Shown: positions 1 through 8,950, numbered from the stretch's first letter. The stretch is DNA of 64,000 nucleotides from Opitutia bacterium (GCA_016190985.1 JACPPI010000031.1:62001-126000), one strand, 5' to 3'. Program-made: numbers and translations. Notes: generated by a model not told the origin, from the sequence alone.

Positions 1-102
1 CGGGCCAGCCTCAGCCGGGGTCGCGAGACCGGGGCCGCGCCGACGCCGGCTCCGCCGCCCGCGATGCTCCGGAGAATCTACGCCCGGACCGGGGGGGCCT
101 GA
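1..102 (+). CDS. possible 3' end of an upstream gene (partial)
   Basis: Frame 1 is open from the window edge to a TGA at 100-102 and encodes an Arg/Ala/Pro-rich tail of 33 residues. It has no recognisable domain. It could be the end of a + strand gene that would then converge on the HDOD gene, or chance in high-GC sequence. Confidence 0.25.
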   Translation, partial: RASLSRGRETGAAPTPAPPPAMLRRIYARTGGA

Positions 103-126
103 ACCGCCCGGCCGCGAGATCTGCCG

Positions 127-1011
127 TCAGGTGCCGAACCACTGGCTGATCTGCTCGAAGGATTCGCCCGTCCGCCCGAGCAGCGCCTCGACGCTCCCGA
201 AGGTCAGGCCGTAGCGGCGCATGAATTCCGCGCTGAAGGGATCCGAGGTCCACGTCAGCGAGGCGGTGGGCTGAAACGGCCGGCCGACTCCCTGCGGCAG
301 CAGCGCCGTGGAAAAATGCAGCGCTTCGGCCAGCCAGTTGCCCGGGGCCAGCCGGGCGGGCGCATCCTGTCCCGCGATGGCCGCCACGATCGTTTCGGAA
401 AAGCGCCACTTCTTCAGCAACATGGCCGCCGCATCGGCCTGGACCAGGCCGACGGTGGCCAGCTCCCATTCCGCCACCGGCTCGGCGCCGACCCAATACT
501 GCCCGCCCCGGAGGTTCTTGATCGACTGGTTGATCGCCAGCCGGCCGATGAAGCGCAGCAGCCCGACCGGATACGCCACCTCGGGGTCGGCCTGCCCGGT
601 GAACTGGGCCAGGGACTGCAGGAACAGGCCGTTGAAAAGGCTCTCCGCCCAAAAATCGGCGCCGTCGATGCCGTAGTGGTCCAGATCCCGGCCACTGACG
701 ATCCGGGCCACCGCGCAATTGAGCAGGCGGATCGTTTCACGCAGGCCGATCTTCAGCACGGCCTCGGCGATGCTGTGGCAGCGGCCGCCGCCGTAATAGG
801 CGCTGTTGGCGCAACGGATGATGTCCGCCGCCAGGGCCGCGTCGCCCCCGACGAGCGCGGCGATGCGGTCGACACTGGCCTGCGGGTCGCGCAGGATCTT
901 CTGGGCATTGGCCAGCATCACCGGCGCCGGGCTGAAATTCTCAATCTCAGTCAGGGCGGTGAAAAATTGTTCCTTGGTGGGCTGCGGGCCCGAGGTGACA
1001 GGCAGAAGCAT
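127..1011 (-). CDS. HDOD-domain protein 1
   Basis: This 294-residue protein is built around one HDOD domain, a non-catalytic relative of HD hydrolases found in bacterial signalling proteins. Family hallmarks are ANAQKILRDPQASVDRIAAL near the N-terminus, CANSAYY, the helix around EAVLKIG, and GLLRFIGRLAI where active HD enzymes would have an HD pair. The HD residues are absent, so a protein-interaction role rather than hydrolysis is expected. I chose the Met at 1011, just before the conserved fold. A longer reading to 1137 would overlap the divergent neighbour and adds low-complexity sequence. The gene lies head to head with a second HDOD gene, leaving about 115 bp for both promoters. The exact signalling role cannot be read from sequence. 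Confidence 0.85.
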   Translation of the reverse strand: MLLPVTSGPQPTKEQFFTALTEIENFSPAPVMLANAQKILRDPQASVDRIAALVGGDAALAADIIRCANSAYYGGGRCHSIAEAVLKIGLRETIRLLNCAVARIVSGRDLDHYGIDGADFWAESLFNGLFLQSLAQFTGQADPEVAYPVGLLRFIGRLAINQSIKNLRGGQYWVGAEPVAEWELATVGLVQADAAAMLLKKWRFSETIVAAIAGQDAPARLAPGNWLAEALHFSTALLPQGVGRPFQPTASLTWTSDPFSAEFMRRYGLTFGSVEALLGRTGESFEQISQWFGT

Positions 1012-1126
1012 GGGCGGTTTCCCCCACCCAGACAATCGGCCCGGCCAGCCCCGCCCTTGACTGGAATTCCCGGGCCATGGCCGCGTATTTCCCGCAAAAG
1101 TTTTCCCGCGCCGGACCGATAAGGGA

Positions 1127-2074
1127 GTGGCCCCCATGCTCCCCCATCCCGCCGGTCTTCCGTCCGCTCTCCTAACGCCCGATCAGGTGGTGCGCGAGCT
1201 GCGCCACCTCCCCTCGGCGCCCAAGGTGCTGCCCCGGCTCAAGCGGCTGCTCACCAACTGCAACTCCTCCATGAGCGAGATCGTGGCGCTGATCCGCCTC
1301 GACCCCGCCATCTCCGCCCGCGTGCTGCAGACCGCCAACAGCGCCTACTACAGCAAGGGCGTGCGCTGCTTCACGGTGGACGAGGCCGTCAACCGCGTCG
1401 GCTACACGCAGGTCTACGAACTCGTCGCCTACGCGGTCGCCTCGCAGGTGCTGGTGCGGCCCCTCGGGGCCTACGGGATGGAGCCCGACGAGCTCTGGCG
1501 CATGTCCGTCGCCTGCGCCCTGGCCGCCGAAATGCTGGCCGGCCTCACCGGCGAGGAGCGCGACATCGCCTACACCGTCGGCCTGCTGCACTGCGTCGGC
1601 CTGCTCGCGATCGACGAGTGGATCCAGCGCAACCACCCCGGCCGCCGGCTGGTCAGCCAGGGCTTCCCGCGCGAGACCTGCGAACACGAGCGCGCCCTGC
1701 TCGGCTTCACCCAGGCCGAGACCGGCGCCTCGTTGCTCCGGCACTGGGACTTCCCCCTCTCGATGTCCGAGCCCATCCGCTGGCAGTATTTTCCCCGCAG
1801 CACCGCCGGCTACCAGCGCCTGGCCTGCCTGCTCCACGCCGCCAAATGGGTCCGCACCATGGCGCTGGCCGCCCCCGAGGCGATCAGCCCGCCCGCGCCC
1901 GACGCCTGGCTGCTCCAGCCGCTCCATCTCACCGTGCCCAAGCTCGAGCAATGCGCCGGGGAAGTGCGCCGGCAGCTCGCGGCGATCAACTGCCTGCTTG
2001 ATTCCAGCCCGCCCGAAGCCGAGACGATCGAATTCCCCGGCGGCCTCCGCCAGTTCACCGACCGCGCGGTCTGA
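1127..2074 (+). CDS. HDOD-domain protein 2
   Basis: This 315-residue HDOD protein is a paralogue of its divergent neighbour. It shares the same order of motifs: LPSAPKVLPRLKRLL, IRLDPAISARVLQTANSAYY, VDEAVNRVGYTQVYELV and GLLHCVGLLAIDEWI. As in the neighbour, catalytic HD residues are missing, so it is probably a signalling or scaffold protein. Two in-frame starts lie nine bases apart (1127 and 1136) and neither has a ribosome binding site. The divergent paralogue pair suggests an old local duplication followed by inversion. No partner domain such as GGDEF, EAL or a receiver is present. Confidence 0.85.
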   Translation: MAPMLPHPAGLPSALLTPDQVVRELRHLPSAPKVLPRLKRLLTNCNSSMSEIVALIRLDPAISARVLQTANSAYYSKGVRCFTVDEAVNRVGYTQVYELVAYAVASQVLVRPLGAYGMEPDELWRMSVACALAAEMLAGLTGEERDIAYTVGLLHCVGLLAIDEWIQRNHPGRRLVSQGFPRETCEHERALLGFTQAETGASLLRHWDFPLSMSEPIRWQYFPRSTAGYQRLACLLHAAKWVRTMALAAPEAISPPAPDAWLLQPLHLTVPKLEQCAGEVRRQLAAINCLLDSSPPEAETIEFPGGLRQFTDRAV

Positions 2075-2126
2075 GCGGCCGCCGGCCGGGCCGGGCCGGG
2101 CCGGCGCCCCGCCTGGCGCCGGCGCG

Positions 2127-2158
2127 AAAAAGCGCCTAGGGTGAATCCTAGACGCTTT
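2127..2158 (-). terminator. rho-independent terminator of tRNA-Gly
   Basis: Read on the minus strand, two arms of about 12 bases (AGCGTCTAGG and CCTAGGCGCT) flank a six-base loop and are followed by five T. It lies eight bases past the tRNA 3' end. On the + strand it could also help stop the HDOD transcript. Confidence 0.75.
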
Positions 2159-2165
2159 CTCGAAA

Positions 2166-2241
<76 letters not shown>

Positions 2242-2254
2242 GGAAGAGAGGCGG

Positions 2255-2282
2255 AGTATCCGGGCCGCGATTTGCCCGTCAA
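2255..2282 (-). promoter_or_regulatory. sigma-70-type promoter for tRNA-Gly
   Basis: On the minus strand TTGACG (2282-2277) and GATACT (2260-2255) are separated by 16 bases. Transcription would begin a few bases before the mature tRNA 5' end at 2241. The -35 matches five of six consensus bases, the -10 four of six. Confidence 0.6.
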
Positions 2283-2370
2283 CCAGATTATTTATTCCGC
2301 GCTTTGGGCCGCGAGTGGCGCATTTCCAGCTTTTCCCCGGCGGGTTGCACTGCTCATGTAAACCCCTCCC

Positions 2371-5148
2371 ATGCCCCCGCGCGCCAGCACCTCCGCCAGC
2401 CAGCAGCCCGTGTTCACGGACGACAGTTCCGTCGCGGAGCGCTTGGCCGCCTGCAAGGCCTATCTGGCGGCCGAGAGCAAGCGCATCCAGCACCTCCACA
2501 ACTCCGGCGCGACGGGCGTGGAAATCGCGCACGCCCTCGCCGCCCGCATGGACCGGCTGCTCCAGCCGCTGTTCGCCGCCGCGCTGTCGGCCTGGCGCAA
2601 GGACCACGGCGAGCCCCCCGCCCCCGTCTGCCTCATCGCCCTCGGCGGCTACGGGCGCGGCGAACTCAGCCCGTTGAGCGACATCGACGTGATGTTCCTC
2701 TACCCCTCCGACGTGAAGGGGCTCGGGAAATTCCAGGAGCACCTCACCAACAGCGTGCTCTACCCGCTCTGGGATCTGCGGCTGAAGGTCGGCCACTCCT
2801 CGCGCACCCTGCACGAGGTCTTTGCCGAGGCCGGGCGCGACATCCGCACCAAGACCTCCCTGCTGGAGTCGCGGCTCATCGCCGGCGCGGAGCCGCTCTA
2901 CGGGAATTTCGCCGCCGCCTACCGCAAGCACTACCTCGCCGACCATCCCAAGGCCTACATCGCCGCGCGCCTCGCCGACCAGGCCTCGCGCCGCGCCCAG
3001 CACGGCGACACCGTCTTCATGCAGGAGCCCGACATCAAGAACGGCGTCGGCGGCCTGCGCGATTACCAGAACGCCCTCTGGATGGCCCGGGTGCGCCTCG
3101 GCATCACCCGCCTGGAGGAGCTGGAGCAGCAGCACTACCTCCAGCCCGACGAGCTCCGCGCCTTCCAGCACGGCTACGAGTTCCTGCTGCGCGTCCGCAA
3201 CGAACTCCATTACATGAGCAAGCATCCCACGGATGTGCTCAACCTCGACACCCAGCCCGTGCTCGCGGCCAACCTGGGTTACACCGAAAAGGTCCTCCTC
3301 GCCCGCGTCGAGGCGTTCATGCAGGATTACTACGGCCACGCGCAGGCCATCTGCCGCATCTCGCAGATCATCGAGCAACGCCTCGCCCTGACGATCGCCG
3401 GCGGCCCCGGTTTCGTCGGCTCGCTGAAAAACCTGCTCCTGGCCCGCCGCGCCGACCGCACCAAGCGGCTCGACGGCTTCATCCTGCGCGGCCGCGAGCT
3501 GGCCGCCGAGACGCCTGCGGTCTTCAAGGACGACCCCGTCCGCCTCATCCGCGTCTTCCGCCACTGCCAGCAGCTCGGCTGCGCGCCCGACGTGGACCTC
3601 GCCGCGCTCATCCGCGGCTCGCTCAGGCTCATCACCAAAAAAGTGATCGCCTCGGCCGACGCCAACCTCAGCTTCCGCACCCTGCTCGAGGAGGCGGGCC
3701 AGGTGCATCCCCCGCTGGCCCTGATGCACGAGCTGGGCGTGCTCGGGAAATTCCTGCCGGAGTTCGCGCCGCTCACCTGCCTCGTGCAGCACGAATACTA
3801 CCACCGCTACACCGCCGACATCCACACGCTGAACGCCATCCGCGAACTCGACGCCATCTTCACGGCGGCGGATCCCGTGGCGGAGCACTACCGCGCCGAG
3901 CTGCGCAAGACCTCCACCCCCGCCCTGCTCTACCTCATTCTCCTCCTCCACGACATCGGCAAGAGCGAGGGCATCCAGGGCCACGCCGAGTCCGGCCTGG
4001 CCCTCGCCGGCCCGGTGCTCGACCGCCTCGGGATCGACGCGGGCAGCCGCGAGACCGTCAACTTTATCATCAAAAACCATCTCATGATGGCACGCTTCTG
4101 GCAGAAGCATGACCTGGATGACCCCCAGACCTCCGCCACCTTCGCCGAACTCGCGCAGCAGCCCGACCAGTTGCGCTACCTCTACGTCCACACTTTTTGC
4201 GACGCCCGCGGCACCGCCGCCGGCCTGTGGAACGGCTACAAGAATTCTCTCCACCGCCGCCTGTTCGAAACCACGCTGGAGCGCCTCACCCTCGGGGACC
4301 AGGTCGACACCCGCCTCCAGGAACGCATTGAGATGACCCGCCAGACCCTCATCGCCCAGACCATCCCCGGCATCAGCCCCGACGAGATCACGGCGCATTT
4401 CAGTCTCCTGCCCGAGCGCTATTTCATCCAGGCTGAGGCCGACGAGATCCGCCTGCACATCCGGATGGTCAACCGGCTGCTCCACTCCATCTCCGCCGCC
4501 GATTCCCTCGGTTCCCTGCGGCCCGTCATCGAGTGGCAGGACGACCTCAACCGCAGCTACACCACGGTGCATGTCGTCACCTGGGACCGGGCCGGCCTGT
4601 TCTACAAGCTCGCGGGCGCCTTCAGCGTGGCCGGGCTCAGCATCCTCTCGGCGCGCATCACCACCCGCAGCGACCACATCGCCATCGACACCTTCCACAT
4701 CATCGAGCCCGGCCGCGGCGTCGTGCAGAACCGGAAGGCCATGGACACCTTCGCCCGCACCGTCGACGAGGCCCTGATGAACAACCGCGAGCTTCTGCCC
4801 GACATCGCGGCCCAGGCGAAGAAATTCGCCGAGGCCACCCGCTACGTCGCCACCGCGTCGGAGCTGCCCGCCTCCTTCCCCCCGCTGGTCGAGGTCTATC
4901 ACGAGCTGTCGCTCAACCGCATCATCGTCGAGGTGCAGGCCCATGACCAGATCGGCCTGCTCTACCGCCTGGTGAAGACCATCTCCGACCACGGCTTCGA
5001 CACCACCTTCGCCCGCATCAACACCGAGCGCAGCGTCGCCATCGACACCTTCTACATCGAGCCCGAACAGCCCGGGGCCGGCCCCGTGGACGAGGCCAGG
5101 CTGCACGAGCTGCGCGACGCCCTGCGCGCGATCACCGCGCCGGCCTGA
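2371..5148 (+). CDS. glnD: [Protein-PII] uridylyltransferase / uridylyl-removing enzyme
   Basis: GlnD senses glutamine and attaches or removes UMP on PII proteins, controlling nitrogen assimilation. All four expected domains are present in the 925 residues: a nucleotidyltransferase with GGYGRGELSPLSDIDVMF (about 92-109, metal-binding Asp104 and Asp106), the GlnD linker region, an HD phosphohydrolase domain with LLHDIGKSEG (about 525-534), and two C-terminal ACT domains (from about 730 and 847) that bind glutamine. Length matches the family. The start is the only upstream Met, with no Shine-Dalgarno sequence. No PII gene (glnB/glnK) or glnE lies nearby. The glutamine synthetase in this window is type II, which is not adenylylated, so PII signalling here probably acts on other targets. 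Confidence 0.95.
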   Translation: MPPRASTSASQQPVFTDDSSVAERLAACKAYLAAESKRIQHLHNSGATGVEIAHALAARMDRLLQPLFAAALSAWRKDHGEPPAPVCLIALGGYGRGELSPLSDIDVMFLYPSDVKGLGKFQEHLTNSVLYPLWDLRLKVGHSSRTLHEVFAEAGRDIRTKTSLLESRLIAGAEPLYGNFAAAYRKHYLADHPKAYIAARLADQASRRAQHGDTVFMQEPDIKNGVGGLRDYQNALWMARVRLGITRLEELEQQHYLQPDELRAFQHGYEFLLRVRNELHYMSKHPTDVLNLDTQPVLAANLGYTEKVLLARVEAFMQDYYGHAQAICRISQIIEQRLALTIAGGPGFVGSLKNLLLARRADRTKRLDGFILRGRELAAETPAVFKDDPVRLIRVFRHCQQLGCAPDVDLAALIRGSLRLITKKVIASADANLSFRTLLEEAGQVHPPLALMHELGVLGKFLPEFAPLTCLVQHEYYHRYTADIHTLNAIRELDAIFTAADPVAEHYRAELRKTSTPALLYLILLLHDIGKSEGIQGHAESGLALAGPVLDRLGIDAGSRETVNFIIKNHLMMARFWQKHDLDDPQTSATFAELAQQPDQLRYLYVHTFCDARGTAAGLWNGYKNSLHRRLFETTLERLTLGDQVDTRLQERIEMTRQTLIAQTIPGISPDEITAHFSLLPERYFIQAEADEIRLHIRMVNRLLHSISAADSLGSLRPVIEWQDDLNRSYTTVHVVTWDRAGLFYKLAGAFSVAGLSILSARITTRSDHIAIDTFHIIEPGRGVVQNRKAMDTFARTVDEALMNNRELLPDIAAQAKKFAEATRYVATASELPASFPPLVEVYHELSLNRIIVEVQAHDQIGLLYRLVKTISDHGFDTTFARINTERSVAIDTFYIEPEQPGAGPVDEARLHELRDALRAITAPA

Positions 5149-5157
5149 ATTGGTTGC

Positions 5158-5232
5158 AGGTGGAGCGCGGCCTCCGGACGCGCTCCAGGATTCGCGCTTG
5201 GGGAAACGCATCCGGAGGCCGCGCTCCACCTG
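5158..5232. repeat. dispersed inverted repeat, family A copy 1
   Basis: The arms start CAGGTGGAGCGCGGCCTCCG and return as its near-complement ending CGCGCTCCACCTG. The copy fills the gap between glnD and the histidine kinase and would artificially extend the kinase reading frame upstream. Related copies lie at 8214, 9296 and 12293. Confidence 0.85.
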
Positions 5233-5288
5233 CCGAACGTGCATATTTTCTCTCCCCAACCCGTCCCAATCCTGCTCATCTGGCGCCG

Positions 5289-7004
5289 ATGAGCACCGAT
5301 GATCCGCAGGACCTGGCTGTCCTCTACGCCCTCGTTTCGCTGGCGACCGGCGCCACCGGGGTCGCCGCCGCGCAAGGCCGGATTCTCGCCACCATCATGG
5401 CCGCCTTCCCCGCCGACAGCGGCTCGCTCGCGCTGCTCAACCCCGACACCGGCCTGCTGGAGATTTGCGAAGAGCAGGGCCTGCCGCCCGGCACCGGGGA
5501 TTTCGCCCTCAAGCCGGGCCAGGGTGTGACCGGCTGGGTGGCCCTGCACGGGCAGCCCCTGCTCGTCGCGGACACCGCCGCCGAGTCCCGGTATATCGCG
5601 GCCCGCGCCGGCGTGCGGTGCGAGATGGCCGCGCCGCTCGCCGTGGACGGGCACATCATCGGCGTCGTCAACCTCGATGCCGACCGGCCGGGCGCCTTCA
5701 CCGCCGCCGACCTCGCGCGCCTGGCCCGCTTTGCCGCCGAGGCCGGCGCCGTGCTGCACCGCCTCTGGCAATACGAGCGGCTCCGCGCCAACTCCACGCA
5801 GCTCACCACGCTGGTCGAGCTGGGCCACGCGCTCGTCACCCAGTTGGAACCCGGGGAACTCAACTCGACCCTCACCCACAGCGGCCGCGCGCTGTTCAAC
5901 GCCCGGCTCTGCCTGCTGCACGACTACGACGAGGCGCGCGGCGCGCTGCGGCTCGCGGCCTGGTCGGCGGCGGGCGGGACGGAGGCCACCGTTTTTCTCC
6001 AGCATCAGGCCGTGCCCGCCGACGCCTCGCTGCTCACCGCCGCCATTCGCGCGGGTCGCGCCACCGAGTTTCAGCACATCGACGGCCCGGGCTTCCGCGA
6101 GGCCGCCGACCTGCCGCGCGATCCGTCGCTCCGTTCCGCCCTGGCCGTGCCGCTGGTGATCGACGAGAAACCCACCGGCGTGCTGTCGGTCTTTTGGGAC
6201 AAACCCCACCGCTTCAGCGACGACGAGAAACGCCTCCTCACCGCCCTCGCCAGTTTCGCGGCGGTGGCCCTGCAGAACGCCCGCCTCTACGCCCGCGTCT
6301 TCCAGACCGAGGAGGTTCTCCGCAAAAACGAGACCCTCACCTCCCTCGGTCTGCTCGCCGCCGAGATCGCCCACGAGATCCGGAATCCGCTCACCGTCAT
6401 CAAGCTCCTGCACGGCGCGCTCGGGGTGGATTTTCCGACCGACGATCCGCGCCGGCGCGACCTCCAGGTCATCACGGAGAAAATCACCCAGCTCGAGGAC
6501 ATCGTCTCCCGCGTGCTCACTTTCGTCCGCGCCCCCACCGCCCTGCATTCGCGCTGGACGCTGGCGGAAATCCTCGACGACTCGTTTGTCCTGCTCCGCG
6601 CCAAGCTCGCCCAGGCCGGCGTGGATCTGGCCTTCACCCCGCCCGACCGCGCGCTGGCCGTGGACGCCAACAAGGGCCAGTTGCAGCAGGTCATCCTCAA
6701 CCTCGCGCTCAATTCCCTCCACGCCATGCCGCAGGGCGGCCGGCTCACCGTGGCCTGCGCGGTGGAAGCATCGGGGGCGGGCCGCGTCGTCCGCGTGGAT
6801 GTCGCCGACACCGGCACCGGCATTCCCGATGCCATCCGGCCGCGCATCTTTGAATCGTTCCTGTCTGGCCGCACCGACGGCACCGGCCTCGGGTTGGCCA
6901 TCGCCCAGCGCATCGCGCAGGACCACCACGGCGAACTCACCCTGCTGCACACCGGCCCGCACGGCACCACCATGCGCATCACGCTGCCGTTGTCCGCCGG
7001 ATGA
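5289..7004 (+). CDS. GAF-domain sensor histidine kinase
   Basis: This 571-residue protein has no membrane segments, so it should be a cytoplasmic sensor. Two GAF domains occupy about residues 1-150 and 165-335. A dimerisation/phosphoacceptor helix follows with AAEIAHEIRNPL (His362), then an HATPase_c domain with the N box (QVILNLALNSLHAMPQGG), G1 box (DTGTGIPDAI) and G2 box (GTGLGLAIAQRI). The frame is open upstream to 5154, but that stretch is an intergenic repeat, so I place the start at MSTDDPQ. No response regulator is adjacent, making it an orphan kinase. The ligand is unknown; GAF domains can bind small molecules, haem or cyclic nucleotides. Confidence 0.9.
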   Translation: MSTDDPQDLAVLYALVSLATGATGVAAAQGRILATIMAAFPADSGSLALLNPDTGLLEICEEQGLPPGTGDFALKPGQGVTGWVALHGQPLLVADTAAESRYIAARAGVRCEMAAPLAVDGHIIGVVNLDADRPGAFTAADLARLARFAAEAGAVLHRLWQYERLRANSTQLTTLVELGHALVTQLEPGELNSTLTHSGRALFNARLCLLHDYDEARGALRLAAWSAAGGTEATVFLQHQAVPADASLLTAAIRAGRATEFQHIDGPGFREAADLPRDPSLRSALAVPLVIDEKPTGVLSVFWDKPHRFSDDEKRLLTALASFAAVALQNARLYARVFQTEEVLRKNETLTSLGLLAAEIAHEIRNPLTVIKLLHGALGVDFPTDDPRRRDLQVITEKITQLEDIVSRVLTFVRAPTALHSRWTLAEILDDSFVLLRAKLAQAGVDLAFTPPDRALAVDANKGQLQQVILNLALNSLHAMPQGGRLTVACAVEASGAGRVVRVDVADTGTGIPDAIRPRIFESFLSGRTDGTGLGLAIAQRIAQDHHGELTLLHTGPHGTTMRITLPLSAG

Positions 7005-7014
7005 GCCGATCCAG

Positions 7015-7037
7015 TTTGTAAATTAATACGTTACAAA
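7015..7037. promoter_or_regulatory. inverted repeat upstream of the cupin gene
   Basis: TTTGTAA (7015-7021) and TTACAAA (7031-7037) form a perfect seven-base inverted repeat with a nine-base spacer, in an AT-rich island of an otherwise GC-rich region. It lies about 50 bases before the cupin start and could be a dimeric repressor operator overlapping a promoter. This is inferred from symmetry and position only. Confidence 0.4.
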
Positions 7038-7088
7038 TTACCTTGAGCCCGGCCGGCTTTCATCGGGAAGCAGGCGTCCAAAATCCCC

Positions 7089-7415
7089 ATGAGCTTCACC
7101 ACCCTCGCTTCCCTGCCCGCCAAGGAAATCTTTGGCGGCGCCGTCCGCGGTCACTACGCCCACCTCGAACGCCTGACCATCGGCGAAGTCTCGCTGGAGG
7201 CCGGCCTTACCGTCCCGCTGCACCAGCATCCGCACGAACAGGTCACCTATGTGATCGCGGGCCGCTTCCAGTTCACCGTCGGCGCCGAGATCACCGTGCT
7301 CGAACCCGGCATGGTGGCGCTCATCCCCGGCGGCGTGATGCACGGCGGCACAACCCTCACCGCCTGCCGCGTGCTCGATATTTTCAGCCCCGTCCGCGAG
7401 GATTATCGGACGTAA
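7089..7415 (+). CDS. small single-domain cupin protein
   Basis: The 108 residues form one cupin barrel. Motif 1 is visible as PLHQHPHEQVTYVIAGRFQF (His ligands and Glu for a metal) and motif 2 as PGMVALIPGGVMHGG with the third His. Such stand-alone cupins include sugar or pectin-degradation accessory proteins and small dioxygenases; sequence alone does not fix a substrate. The gene is monocistronic, preceded by an AT-rich inverted repeat and followed by a REP palindrome pair that separates it from the convergent HNH gene. Confidence 0.8.
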   Translation: MSFTTLASLPAKEIFGGAVRGHYAHLERLTIGEVSLEAGLTVPLHQHPHEQVTYVIAGRFQFTVGAEITVLEPGMVALIPGGVMHGGTTLTACRVLDIFSPVREDYRT

Positions 7416-7481
7416 TCCTGGGGGAGCGAGCTTGCTCGCGACTCAGCACGCAATGTCGCGAGCAAGCTCGCTCCCCCAGGA
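7416..7481. repeat. REP palindrome pair (family B copy 1)
   Basis: Two REP units in opposite orientation, each containing GGGAGCGAGCTTGCTCGCGA, are separated by a short spacer and together make a perfect hairpin flanked by TCCTG/CAGGA. It lies between convergent genes and could act as a bidirectional terminator. The same unit flanks the RAYT gene at 17.4 kb. Confidence 0.9.
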
Positions 7482-7484
7482 AAA

Positions 7485-8102
7485 TCACTCCTCCAGCTCG
7501 ACGTTCCAGTAGGCGACGTCGAGGAAGTCCTTCCACTTTTCGTGATTGTGGTTGCCGAGCACGAGCGAGATGACGGGCCGCCATTTCGGGCGCACCGGCT
7601 TGCGGATGAGCCGCATGTGCGCCTCGTGCGGCAGGCGGTTGGCCTTGCGCGAATTGCACTTGATGCACGAGCAGACGATGTTCTCCCACGTCGTCTTGCC
7701 GCCGTAGTGGCGCGGGATGACGTGGTCGAGGTTCAGCTGCTCCCGCTCAAAGGCGCGGCCGCAATACTGGCACTTCTCGTCGTCGCGCTCGAAGACGTTG
7801 TTGCGCGTCAGCTTCAGCTCCTTGCAGGGCAGCTTGTCGAAAAAGGTCAGCAGGATGACGCGCGGCAGGCGGATGCTGCGGTTGACCGTGCGCACCGTCT
7901 CCAACGCGTCGAGCGGCGGATTGTAGGCCGAGAAGTCGATCCAATCCATCAGCGAGTAGGTGCGGAACGCATCCTCGGTCTGGTGGACGACCTGCGCGTG
8001 CTCGCGGGCCAGCAGGGCGAAGGCCCGGCGCGCGCCAATGACGTTCACCGCCTGCCAGAGGCGGTTGAGCACGAGCACCGGCTGATCGAGGGCGGCTTCC
8101 AT
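7485..8102 (-). CDS. HNH endonuclease family protein
   Basis: This 205-residue protein carries an HNH nuclease domain in its C-terminal half. CQYCGR and CIKC supply a zinc-binding cysteine quartet around the nuclease core LNLDHVIPRHYGG and TWENIVCSC. The N-terminal half (MEAALDQPVLVLNRLWQAVN) matches a widespread chromosomal family of such HNH proteins rather than a homing or restriction enzyme. The start is set at 8102, where the conserved N-terminus begins; the longer frame runs into intergenic repeats. Its biological role is not established. Confidence 0.85.
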   Translation of the reverse strand: MEAALDQPVLVLNRLWQAVNVIGARRAFALLAREHAQVVHQTEDAFRTYSLMDWIDFSAYNPPLDALETVRTVNRSIRLPRVILLTFFDKLPCKELKLTRNNVFERDDEKCQYCGRAFEREQLNLDHVIPRHYGGKTTWENIVCSCIKCNSRKANRLPHEAHMRLIRKPVRPKWRPVISLVLGNHNHEKWKDFLDVAYWNVELEE

Positions 8103-8164
8103 GGACAACGGGCTTCTGGGATATTGGCGCAGCTTCCCCCTGTCAAGACGCTCGCCACTTGTGT

Positions 8165-8335
8165 GTAGGGCGGGATCGCGACGAGTGCACAAGCCTCGGC
8201 GGCTGATCCCGCCACAGGTGGAGCGGCTTGACCTCAAGACGCTTGCCTTGATGAAAGCGCGCTGGGGGCAGCGCGCTCCACCCCGCCGAGTGAATCACTC
8301 GGGATCATCGACGGCGGCCGCAGACCGCCGCTACA
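8165..8335. repeat. cluster of three intergenic inverted repeats
   Basis: The gap between the HNH gene and the DUF985 gene holds three palindromic units in a row. One has arms GGGCGGGATC and GATCCCGCC (8166-8212). The second is a family A copy with GGTGGAGCG and CGCGCTCCACC arms (8214-8283). The third is centred on CGGCGGCCGCAGACCGCCG (8311-8329). No gene is visible in the interval. Confidence 0.75.
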
Positions 8336-8858
8336 GTTTCCCGGCCGGCGGCACCACCCGTGTCAGCGCCCGGATGCCAGCGGCAAACGCGGCGTGCGAC
8401 GCGACCAGCGTCTCACGCGATCCCAGCTCGAAATCACCCCACACAAATTCCGGCGCGACCACACAGGTCACGAGCGCCCAGCGCCCGCCCGCCGCGAGCC
8501 GCGTGCCCTGCCAGGTCGCCGCCGGCACCACATCCTGGGGTCGCTCGCCATGCGCGAGATTCAGGCCGAGCTTCACCCACTCGCCGGTGCCGTCGGGCCG
8601 CAGCCGCAACGACTCGAGCGGATCGCCGGCGTGGAAGCACCAGATCTCGTCCGTCGCCAGCCGGTGCAATGCGGAGAACCCCTCCGGCGTGATCAGCGAA
8701 TGGATCGTCGACCATGCGCGTTTGCCGCCGGGCAAAATCGTCGACGACCCGCCCGTGCGCCGGAAATAACCGCCCTCCTGGTCGAGCGGCTCCAGCCTGA
8801 GCAGCCGCACGACGTCCCCGGCAGTCAGGTGATCGGGGGAGAGTCCGCGATGATTCAT
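8331..8858 (-). CDS. cupin-like protein of the DUF985 (cupin_5) family
   Basis: The 175 residues match the DUF985/cupin_5 family. Characteristic stretches are LRLEPLDQEGGYFRRT near the N-terminus, STIHSLITPEGFSALHRL, DEIWCFHAGDPL and LGLNLAHGERPQDVVPAATW, ending with the typical APEFVWGDFELG. Family members adopt a cupin barrel, but no reaction is firmly assigned. The start at 8858 (MNHRGLSPDHL) is preferred over a Met ten codons upstream that falls in a dispersed repeat. The gene appears monocistronic. Confidence 0.85.
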   Translation of the reverse strand: MNHRGLSPDHLTAGDVVRLLRLEPLDQEGGYFRRTGGSSTILPGGKRAWSTIHSLITPEGFSALHRLATDEIWCFHAGDPLESLRLRPDGTGEWVKLGLNLAHGERPQDVVPAATWQGTRLAAGGRWALVTCVVAPEFVWGDFELGSRETLVASHAAFAAGIRALTRVVPPAGKL

Positions 8859-8872
8859 AAAGTCGTTGTGCC

Positions 8873-8950
8873 TGTCATCCTGGGCCAAGCGAAGTATCCA
8901 GTCCGGTCTCGGCCAAGCGGCTGGATTCTTCGCTTGGCCCAGGATGACAG
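8873..8950. repeat. dispersed inverted repeat, family C copy 1
   Basis: Arms beginning TGTCATCCTGGGCCAAGCGA pair with a return arm ending CTTGGCCCAGGATGACA. This is a diverged member of the TCATTCTGAGCGAAGCGAAG family (other copies at 34740, 37446, 47758 and 62402). It separates the DUF985 gene from the helicase 3' end. Confidence 0.85.

Noticed and set aside
5154-5288. N-terminal extension of the histidine kinase
   Set aside because: The 45 extra codons lie in a family A intergenic repeat; the conserved GAF region begins after MSTDDPQ.
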